Source: Strongylocentrotus purpuratus (taxonomy: Eukaryota; Echinodermata; Echinoidea; Camarodonta; Strongylocentrotidae). Taken from it: a stretch of DNA of 64,000 nucleotides. A program made the position numbers and the translations under genes. Below, piece after piece: positions 36,677 to 48,600 of the stretch. The notes beneath the pieces are model-generated. The model was not told where the DNA came from. It ran no database searches and was given only the letters and a program-made list of their open reading frames with translations. The stretch covers positions 53,501 to 117,500 of the forward strand of contig NW_022145558.1 of NCBI RefSeq assembly GCF_000002235.5, written 5' to 3'. Positions within the stretch are counted from its first letter, which is position 1. Each line of letters starts with the position of its first letter.

Positions 36677-39600
36677 ACCCCCAAACCCTCTACACATCAC
36701 ACAACTTATTATACTGTGAACTTGTACTTACTTCCCTTTCTCACCAAGCTCATCCACAAAAGAGATATGACTGACCTCCAGGAATTCCAACTGGATGAGC
36801 AACAAAATGACACAAGTCACACATCATGAAAATAGGAATTAAATTAAAGGCAGACATTCATGAAGGGTTTGAAGAAAACACGATTGAGCAGTACATTACA
36901 AAATATAAGAATGTTTTTATTGATTTGTTACTTTATGATTAATATAAACAAATCTATGATCTACATGTTCGTTTTGTAGACACAATTAATTTTATGCTAA
37001 TTTTTGTTTTCCTAACGGTTGTTATAACACTACAGTCTACTGGGGAAAATGGGTATGGTAAAACCAGTCACCGTTCAAAGATTTTTACTTTTTGAGGCAC
37101 TTCATGATCATTTTGAAGCGCAATTTTTTTAGGGATTCAATATTACACCATATCACAGACACTGATAACACATAGGGCCATGCATCTCAGATTTAACATT
37201 GTTAAACGATGCGGCCTTTAAACAGTGACACTTGACTTTGACTTTGTTGACTTGACTTTATTTCTGCTTTATTTTGAAAAGAGGTAGCTGCTGATTGGCT
37301 ATTTAAAATTAGGACTATAAATGGTTCCAACTCTTGATCAATGGCTAGGTATATCAGCATATTCAGGTCCAATGGCAGAGCTGCTAACCTTTTGCAACCA
37401 AAAAACGGAACCATGAAGGCGAAAAAAAGGAATTTCAACCAAAAAAAGCATGTGCGACACCCTTCCAATGCAGATATGTCCATTCCCCATGCTGTTATTT
37501 TACTTAAGTACATGTAGGTAGTTTTTTTTTTTTTTTTTTTGATGGGCCCTGGGATTGGATCTATAAATTTGTACTCATAAATCTCTATTGAAGTTTTCTA
37601 TTGAAATAGTGATCAACATTTTAGGGCATTTGGTTGATGTACGGTATGAACAACAAAAAACAAAACAAAAAACATATTTTATGAAGAAAAAATGTACTAC
37701 CCTAATTTTGAGAAAAAATTGAATAATTCCGGGAAAAACGTAATGGTTTCCAGGGGGTGTTTCACAAAGATCCTAAGTTGAACTTAACTTTAAGTTGGAC
37801 TTAAAAATTATGGAAAGCCATTAGCATCTTGGAAAATATTTTGTAAAAGTTATTTTGAAAGGCATTAATTGTTTATTCAAATCATTCATATTTTCTATCA
37901 TCAAGGAGATTTCATGTTCTGGATGTGGAATTTATAAAAAGTCTAAACTACTTGAATTTCTGCTTTTTAATGGATTTCATTTTAAGACTCCAATGGCTGT
38001 CCATAATTTTTAAGTCCAACTTAGAGTCAAGTTCTACTTAGGATCTTTGTGAAACACCCCCCTACTCTGCAATTGCATTTCGTTCCAAATTCTTACCATT
38101 TTAGGATGGTTTATGTAGAGTGGATTATTGGCGACGCCCTGTAGATATTTCTCCAGCTGGAGCTGTTAACGCAAAATAAACAAAATCAAGGGTTATGCTA
38201 ACACATAGAACTCTCTTGCTTCATCTCTCCTTTGCCCATCCATTTCTCCTTTCCTTATGCATTTCCCTGTCATGCTCTCTCTTTCTCTTCTCTTGTCTTC
38301 TCACTTAACTTGAATATATATTAAAGGTATTACAAAGTTTTGGGAAATTTTGAAAAATGGGTGGATAGTGATTCTTTACAATTTTGATATATTTGGATGC
38401 CCCTGTGGATGTATTAAAAACACTAGAATCTTTAGCCCCCAAAACACTTCTGCTTTTGAGAAAAATTGAATATAAAGATTTACCGGTCCTCCCGGGTTAA
38501 TTTTGATAAATTTCAAGTAGCTCCTACCACCGTACAATGGTAGCTGCGACCATGAAAATCTCAGAATATGTAGTTGTGGTATATAATTTCCGAACGGGAA
38601 TAGCTAATCAGTCGATTTTAGTCAAGAAACATTGTTTGATAGCTTAATTAATATCTTGACCTTGAGAGGGAGCTATACAACATAAAGTGTTTAATATTTA
38701 CAATTTCATAACTTTAGAGTCGATTTTGACCGGGACAACAATCAGTGAATATTGTAGGATCGCATATGCTTCCAATATGTTCATTTGAACCAAATTCACG
38801 ACCCCATACCAAAACTTTGTATTACCTTTAATTTACCCCTTCGCCTTTCTCCCTCCCCTGTTTTCTGCATCTCTTCTCCTCTTTCTTGCTATACCCACTA
38901 CCTGACTGTTATCACATTCTCCTCTTCTCTCCATCATCTTCCTCTGTAGGTCTGGCTTCATCGGCTCAAGTTTGCCAAATAACCCGTTATTTTCAGACTC
39001 TGGATATTATCTCGAAGCTCGCAATTGTGTCTTCACCAGACCGATACGCTCATCACAAACTAGCAAAGTAGCCCGCTATTTCCCAAATAGCAGGATATTT
39101 TGGAAACAAGACTAACATTTCTCAGGATATTTTCTCGAACGAATAGCCCGCTAATTGCAACTGCCGGCTGATGATGAGGCAAATCAACTGGTTGATTTGC
39201 GATCGGGATAGTTAAAATAGCGGGTTATTTTGCAAACTCGAGCTGGTGAAGACAGGCCTACAGAGGAAGATGACGGGGAGAAGAGGAGAATGTGAAAACA
39301 GTCAGGTAGTGGGTTTTGCAAGAAAGAGGAGAAGAGATACAGAATACAGGGGAGGGAGAGAGGAAAGGGTAAATTTAATATATAGTCAAGTTAAGTGGGA
39401 AGACAAGAGAAGAGAAAGAGAGAGCATGACAGAGAAATGCATAGGGGAAGGAGAAATGGATGGAGAAAAGAGAGATGAAGCGAGAGAGAAGAGGGAGAAG
39501 AAAATAGCTTCAAATATAATAAATATATTATTAAGAGGGAGAGAGATGACAGGAAAATGCATAGGGGAAGGAGAAAGGAGAGATGAAGCGAGAGAGAAGA

Positions 39601-42600
39601 TAAAGGGCAAAGAAAATAGCTTCAAATATAATATACGTATTATTAAGACAGAGATAGGTAGATTGATTGAATAGGAGGAAGACGGAGAATAACATATGCA
39701 ACTGAAACAAGCAAAAAGACTTGTACAAACATCAGTACCAATTTTTTGTTCAAGCAAACAAAAAAGGTTATCTTTCGATCAAAGTACAAACAACGTCTTT
39801 GCACAACATGTTGACATAATTAATCAATACAAGTAATTATAAGTTCTGTCAACATTTTCATGTAAATAATTAATGACTATTGACACCCCATACAGAACTG
39901 AGCTTAATGCAGTATCAATGTACTAGCGGATATATCTTTACACCACAACAGAGCTCTCTCCAACTTTATTTCAACACATGAACTGAATCATGAAGAATTG
40001 TGTTTTGAGGAATGTTTTTAAATACTCAGACTTGTCCCATACATGGACCCATTTAACAAAGCCTTTTTTTCAATGACAAATGACAAAAAACAGTGACTAA
40101 TCTGCTGATAACCAATCAGAAGCAAGGATTTCAGTAGCTTATAATAAAAACAGTCATTTAATTGTCACTGATGACACTTTTTGTAAAATCGGACCCTGGA
40201 ACAACATTTTCAAGTCATCCTGATCACTGGAAACAGATCTTTGCTTTGTATTTTCCAAGACATACATGCACATGTATTTTACAAAGCCCCGCCACCCCCC
40301 CCCCCCCCCCCCCCACTCAGTGTTATTTAGGGTACGCATATGCTCATTCCCTCTTTTTGAAAGCACCCCCTATCTGAGGACTGCCAACATTTCCGAACAC
40401 CCTTTCGTGGGCTTTTCCTGCCTTGGAGATCCCCTAAATCATGAAAAATGCTCAATGTACCCCCCTAAATTTGGAATAATTTCTCAGGAGTCCAAAGAGA
40501 TGAGAGAAAAAAAAAACCCTTTTTAAAGAAATCTCCGGGTGAAAAGGTAATACACCCCTTTTTTTACAATTCTCGGGCCGGACTTTGTCGCACGAAAAGG
40601 ACCCCTTTACCGGACATTTTGGTAACACGCATGGGGTCCGTCCATTCTCGGAGTGGGGGGGGGGCCGGGTACAAAGCATCTTTCCTATCATGATGTACAT
40701 AAGAGGAAGTCAACTTTAAACGGATTGAGTAACTTTGTCTCAGATTCTGAAACAAAATCCTGGATTTAGCTCATGCTGCAGTGATAATTATAAACCTTTA
40801 GGTCAGTTAGGAATCCCACGACTTTTACAAGCCAATCACCTGTCTGATTATCAAGATATTTATGATTGGAAATCAAAATTTAAAGATTTGTTTTCATAAC
40901 GGTTTTTTATAACACTACAGTCTATTGTGGAAAATGAGTATGGTAAAACCGGTCACTAAAATATTTTTACTTTTTGAGGCACTTGACAATCATTTTGAAG
41001 CACAATTTTTGTAGGGCTTCAATATTACACCATATCACAGACACTGATAACACGTAGGGCCATGCATCTTAAGATTTAGCATTGTTAAACAATGCCTTTA
41101 AGCTTTTTATTAGGTTAAGCTTAATAGGGCCAGCGTGTGCTTGGGTAGGTACACAAGTGTACAGAATTTTGAAATCCTTTGAGGAAAATACTGGATGTAG
41201 CTAAGCTTTTCATTCAAGGTATGCCATCATTATCAAAGTAGGTCTACATGTATGCGTACAAAATGCACACTTCAGAAAGTACTAGATGTTGTCTTCTTTC
41301 CACAAACAGAAAAATAAAACCTCTATCTCTTTGATAGAAGATAATTTAAAATTCACAGAGTGGGATATGTCATCGTTTGAAAGTTCTTTGGCTTGATCTT
41401 CCAAATTTTGTGACATGCATGGCAATTCATTCTGCTCCCGATCAAATGGCACAACATTACTGTACACTATATCTAAAAAAAAAAGGGGAATCTCATTATA
41501 AAGACAGAGGTAATAGTGAGCATTAAAAAAATATTTTTTTAAAAAATTCCCCCTCAACCATGCTCCCCTTGAGAAAAAAAGAAAGAAGAGAATTGGGGGG
41601 GGGGGAATGGCATCTTACACATTCCCCCCTTTTAAGTAAGAAAATTTGGAGAAAATAGGGAAAATGACGGAAATATCAGGAAAATAGGGATAAAAGAAGA
41701 AAAAAAATTGGTGAAAAAAAAAAAAAAATCAGGAAACCATGTTAAATTGGATAATCATCAGGCCTGAAAGAGCTCTGATAAAACTCTCAATATAAGTTGA
41801 GTTCTGGTCATGCGATTCATTGTGAAAGAAACGGTGTGGAATCGATCAGTAAAAGTTGATCGTGTAAGGCATTGATATAAGTATTGGTGTGTACTGCAAG
41901 GTGCTGGAATCATCAAAATGATAGGAAATTTGGCCCTGTCTTGGTAAAGTAACAAGCACTGTATATGGGACTACACAAACACGGGGCATAAAAGCCTGTC
42001 CTGATTTTTATGCTGTTACATGCCATATTTAGAATATTAAGGCATTTGAAGAGCCATGCTTTTCAGGGAACGTTTTTTCTCTGATGTTCTTCCACACTTG
42101 CATAATAATAATGAAAATGCTCACAATTTATTTTTTACCTCTCCCGGCCCAGAACTCAACCTTCTCTTTAATATAAAGGCCGTCTATACTAGTTTGGCCA
42201 GGAGGGTTTAGACCACACAGCGTGGTCACTGACAGGCGGCTATCTCATCAACTCAGCTCTCAATTAATATAAGAAAAAGAGGATCGTGGGGACCAATGGT
42301 CACCGATTTGGCATTGTTTTCTATATAGAGGGAGCAAGTAGCTACAAGTAGTACAGTGGGGCTTTAAGATGACTATGGTTACCATTCTTTTGGACAGCTG
42401 ATGTGCCCGGACGAGCGCATCTAACGTCCTTGGGAAATGAGGTAGGTCGTTGACATCATCTGGCAGTTCTCTGAACGTTCTGTGCCTCTCCCGATGGCTG
42501 TAAATTTAAGGGGAAAAAATATGATATTAATTCATTTTATGACAGTTTAAGTTCTATAAGTCAGAAATGCCAACCTCTTGACATAAAAAAGCAGACTGAA

Positions 42601-45600
42601 TATCCTAAAAATCAGATTTTGGAGAGAAAAATCACGATTTTCATGAGTCTCGACACTACCACTGGCCCGTTGGCCCCATGCCAATCAAATTTCAGAAAAA
42701 TGTTTCAATGATAAGAACGGTCAAGGAAAATGTTGGCTCTTTCATTACAATTTAACGAGAAAATAGCAAAGCAAAGTTATTTTGAGGGTTGCAGGGGTTC
42801 ACTTGTGCATGTTTCTATGCGATTCTGCATTTTTTATGGGGTTTTATGTTGTTTTTTTAATCTTTTTGTTTGTGTGGAAAAATCGTATTTTAAGTGGTGA
42901 TATTGATTATCATATTTCACTCTTATTATCGTACTAAATACAATTTAATCGTACTGGTTGGCATCTCTGTATAAGTTACATAACAGATGACACAACTATC
43001 AACCAATTTGTTGCTGTTGTTTAATTTATGACTATTTGAATTTCAACAGCAATAAAACAAATGCCTCTACTCATTGAGAAGTGTTTTTTTAATAATAATT
43101 TCATTTCATTTCATCAATATATCGGAAATGTTAATTACCTTATACATGTATATATATTATCTCATTGAACTATGCATCATATTTGTACAACTGTATGTCT
43201 TATGTTTATATGTTTTTCCCTGCTTTGGCAAATCCATTGTCCTGGGCCATGTTTGCTATATTATGATATATATCTGTCCAATTATGATCTATTTGTAGCA
43301 CTCTCTTTTTTTATTATGAAATAAATGCTTGTATTTTAACCCTACATGTTGTATTAACAGGACATCTATATATAACCCTAAATGGTTCATTAACCGGATA
43401 TCATACAAACCGGTATATTAATTACCCTAACCCTAAATTCAAAACAATATACAGTGTGTAACTAATTAAACTAACGACTAATGATTAAACCTATTGTTTC
43501 TTGGGAGACCTTTAAGTTTCTCTGCCTGCAAACGTACGTAGAGGGCAGTAATTCTATCGTTCAATCGTTAACCAGACATGAAAAATGTCCTGCAAATGAC
43601 CATGTCTACATAATGACTCATTTTTCACTACATATGTCTGTCTAATGACACTCACTGTAAGATGTATATATTGATATATTATATTATCTTCTTTTTTGTT
43701 GCTGTTGTTGATGTATACTGTACAAACCAGGGGGTGTTTCACAAAGATCCTAAGTTGAACTTATCTCTAAGTTGCACTACTCTCTAAGTTCGACTTAACA
43801 ATTATGGAAAGCCGTTAGCATCTATGAAAATGTTTTGTAAAAGTTATTTTAAAAGGCATAAGATGTTGATTCAGATCATTCATATTTTCTATTATCAAAG
43901 AGATTGTTCTTGATGTGGAATTTATTTTTAAAAAGTCTAGAATAATTGCTTTCTCGCTGTTGAATATACTTTATTTTAAGGTTACATATGGCTCACCATA
44001 TTTTAAAGTCCAACTTAGAGTTAAGTTCAACTTAGGATCTTTGTGAAACACCCCCCCCCCCCCAGCACTTTATTAAACTTACCTCTCTCTACCCACGGGT
44101 ATATGAAGCCTGGCCTTGTACAAGATAAGCTCCTCGTGAAGCCGAAGAAAGTGGTTATACCGTCGACGCACCGCCCAGGTGCACGGGCCATGCTCGATCT
44201 CTATGTAGTACCTGTGCAATTAGCAATGGTAAGACTTTATATTATAATGATAATAATTATTATAATAATAATAATAATAATAATCTGTTTTTTTATATAG
44301 CGCTCAATACAACCGATCCAACGACATGCCTAAGCGCTTTACAGATATTTTATTACCCCGGTCATCGGATTTAAGCTTACCCGCACACAATGTGTGCACA
44401 TTTTCCACTCCATGGGGAGCATTCCAGCCAGTCGCCATTTTACAAGCGCACACTTGGATCATAATCAAATGATTGGTTGAAAGTTTACACGTGACCAGGC
44501 ATTTGTTTTACCTAACGCGTAATTTGGATAATGACCGGTCATTAGTAATATCATGTACTGCCCACATGCACGGGCCATGCTCAATCTCTATGTAGTACCT
44601 GTGCATACATAGCAATGGTAAGACTTTATCACTGTCTGTTGTGGTGATCTATATAAAGTGGCTCATAATAATCACATTATCACCTTGTTATAGAATTCTC
44701 ATTTAGGGAGTTCCCCTTCCCTTTCAATTGGAAAAAATCTGTGATTGAAACCGATCCCACTATTATATGATCACATGTACAGTAATAGCAGGAAACTAAG
44801 AGACATAATGATTGCTTTCATAATTTGTATTTCCTTGAAAACCACTCCATTACAATTTGAAAAATAAAAACATAAAATCTTTAATATTACAAAATCAATT
44901 ATTATTTGTTGGTCATTACACCTTTTTTTAAACTTCACCACAGCAGAAAAAAAAACTACTTCTAAAGGCAACTGAGCATTAGGACCTGGATATTTATCAA
45001 TCAATTTCAAGTTGCAATTGATTTGAATCAATCGTAACTCTTTTAAAAAAGAGAGCCCAGAACTCAACTTTATCTTTAAGCACTATATAAACCCAGAATA
45101 TCAGTAGTAGCATTTATCATACAATAACTTAATATTACTGAGAATTTTCACTCTTTGCACACTACATTTGGTTAAGTTTGTATTCACAATCAAAGAGAAA
45201 ATTAGGTCATTCTTGTTGCGTTACAGAATTCTCATTTAGGGAGTTTCCCTTCCTTTCAATTGGAAAGAAACTGTGATTGAAACCGATCCCACTATTATAT
45301 GGACACATGTACAGTATTAGCCGGAAACTAACAGACATTATGATTACTTTCATGATTTGTATTTCCTTGAAAACCAAACTATTACAATTTGACAGGAAAT
45401 ACCAAGATATTAAATAAAAACATAAAATCATTAATATTACAAAAATTGATTAATACCTGTTGGTCACTACACATTTCTTTTTATGCTTCACCACAGCCGA
45501 AAAAAAGGACCTATTCTGAGGTAATTGAGCATTAGGACCTGGATATCTATCGATCAATTTCAAGTTGCAATTGATTTGAATCAATCGCAACTCTTTATAA

Positions 45601-48600
45601 TACAGGCCCAGAACTCAACTTTATCTTTAAGCGCTATATAAAACCAGAATATCAGTAGTAGTATTTATCACACAATAACTTAATATTACTGAGAATTTGC
45701 ACTCTTTGCACTCTACATTTGGTTAAGATTTTATTCACAATCAAAGAGAAAATAAAAATAAGGATGTTTTTGTTTCATTATTCACAATTCACAATCAGGA
45801 AGTTTGCCTTTGTTTCAGTTGAACAGAAACTGTGATTGAAACCAATCCCACTGTAAAATGGACACATACTTGTCCAGTATAATAGGAAGAGTCACAATGG
45901 CAGGAAGTCAGTGATATCATGATTGCTTTCCTAACTTGTATTTCCTTGAAGCCTTCTCCATTACAATTTGACAGGAAATACAAGATATTAAATCAACACA
46001 TCAGATCATTATTATTACAAACTCGATTGTTACGGTTGATCATTACACATTTTTTTTTGCACTTCACCAGAGCAGGAAAAAAAATACTTTGAAGGCCACT
46101 GAGGATTGGGACTATATTATCAAGAGAAATTAAAGAAATGTAGTCATCTGATTTTTCAGGGTTTACTAATTAATCATTAAAATTTTAAAAGAGAATCTTC
46201 AGCTCTTGTAGTTCATAATATTGAACCAAACTTACACTGAATATTCATAACTAAAATTATGTTAACTGGTTGAGCATGTAATCAGCTGAGCAAAAAATTA
46301 GCTAAGAAAAATAAGAGTAGGGGGAAACCCCGGTGTAGTGGTTCACCTGCACACTCTCAATCAGTTATACCAGGAGGAGAGATCCAAGGGTTATAGTGAT
46401 TCAGTTTGCTTTCCACCTCCTAGGCACAGGTGTCGCTAAATACAAATTAATAATGATTTTTTTAATTTCAAGATACCCCAGACTTAGTATTCACCAAGTT
46501 AAGCCAGTATCTCTCGAAACAACTAGCCTTAAAGCCTGTCTGCACTAGCTTGGCCAAGAGGGATTAGATCACCCAGCGTGGTCACTGCACAGGTGGTTAT
46601 TTCATCAACTCAGCTCTCAATTAACATAAGAAAAAGGGGATCATGGGGGACCAACAGGCACTGATTAGGCATTGTTTCCTACATAGAGGGAGCAAGTAGC
46701 AACAAGAAGTGCAGTGGGGCTTTCAAATATTTATGAGACATAGCTCACATACAAGAGAATATAGTAATAACATTTTAAACATTATAGCTAAGATACTTAC
46801 AGGTTTGGGTTGAGGTGCAGAGTTGAATGCACTCTACCGCAATCGACTATCTTGATATGGATTGGAGTTTTCTCGATAAATATACGCCTGCCCTTGCCTT
46901 GGTATGGTACAGGCTTGGCATGTAGCGTCATGTAAGGAACACCTAAAATAGAAGTAATGGGGGAAGTGTTTTCTGTTACTGAAACATTGCAGAAGGTAAT
47001 AATGATATAACAACAATACCAACTACCTGACTGTTTTCACATTCTCCTCTTCTCCCCATCATCTATCTCTGTAGGCCTATCTTCATCAGCGCGAGTTTGC
47101 AAAAAACATGCTATTTTCAGACTCTGGATATTATCTCGAAGCTTGAAATTGCGTCTTCACCAGACCGATACGCTCATCACAAATTAGCAAAGTAGCTTTG
47201 GTAACAAGGCCAACATTTCTTGGGATATTTTCTAGACTGAATATCCCGCTAATTGCAACTGCGAGCTGATGAGGATGCAAATTAACTGGTTGATTTGCGA
47301 TCGGGATAGATAAAATAGTGGGTTATTTGGCAAACTCGAGCTTGTGAGTGTTACTGAAACATTGCAGAAGGTAACAATGAATACCAAAGGCTCCTCATAT
47401 GAAGCTCATATTTGTCATGGTGAGAAGCTTATGGCGCTTCAACATTAGTTATCCAGTTGCCAAAGTCTTATGGGCTGTCCGTCTTTAGGGCTGTCAGTCT
47501 TTTGGGCTTTTGGTCTTATTGGGCTGTCTTTTCCATTGCCTGCTTGTCTCATGAGCTGTGCGTCTTTAGGGCTGTCAGTCTTTTGGGCTTTTGGTCTCAT
47601 TGGCTTTTGGTCTTATTGGCTGTCTGTCTGAAGGGCTGTCGGTCTCATGGACAGTCGGTCTCATGGACAGTCGGTCTAATGGGCACTACTAATTCAGGGA
47701 AAAAAATACATGGGGGCTCGGGGTAAATTTGCCCCCGAAAGTCATAAAAGAGCCCCCCAAAATGTGCATAGAGTTCAATGGAAAACAAGTTATAGTGTTA
47801 TTTTTATGCAAACAAGCTTGAAAAGTAGCCCCAAAAATTGTTTAAATATTTGTTTTCCCTGTACTCATTCCCCCTCAAACCCAGGTGACAAATCAACATA
47901 TTCCTCACCTTTACCGCTCCTCACTGGAGAATCGACCTCATCCGTCCATGTTCTCTGCCTGCACGCGACCTCATGTTCGATAGACAGGTCAGAGTTCAGT
48001 GAGGTCATACGCAGGAAGGCTTTCCTCCTATCAACAGTCGTCTGAGCTGAATTGTTATTGGAGAAGACGCCGGGCATCGCCGAAATCTCCTGCTGCAGTT
48101 CTGCCACCACCACCTCCCGCTCTGCAGCCGAGATCTCTGCATCCTCGCACTGTCCAATGGATATGATATGATATAAAATACAGTCAAACCTGTCTATAGC
48201 GACCACGCAAGGGAAACACAAAAAGTGGTCTTTGTAAACAGGTGGTCTTTGTAGACAGGTTTCTTTAGTACATGTTTCAATGACAAACCTCTTTCAAGGG
48301 AAACAACAGATGTGGTCTTTATAGACGGGTGGCCTTTGAAGACAGGAGGTCACTTTGGTTTGACTGTAATAAGATTGATTCATCTAACGCAGCTAAGTAC
48401 ATACATACCTGCCAACATTTGAAAATAAGAATTAGGAATTTCTAGCACGGTATGCCTTCGAAAATAAGAAATCTGTACCCTTAACAGGCGTTCGCACATG
48501 CAGCGGCAGTGTAACTGGCAATATGTGGTAAATCTGTACAAAAAAGCGAATACAACGTAAGCAATACGAGAACTCTCAGATCGCGGTACATGATAAAACA

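Noticed and set aside
47881..47896. Alternative PLD exon 3 donor (GG^GTTTGAGG)
   Set aside because: It would put exon 4 out of frame; AAAG^GTGAGG at 47,909 keeps the phase.
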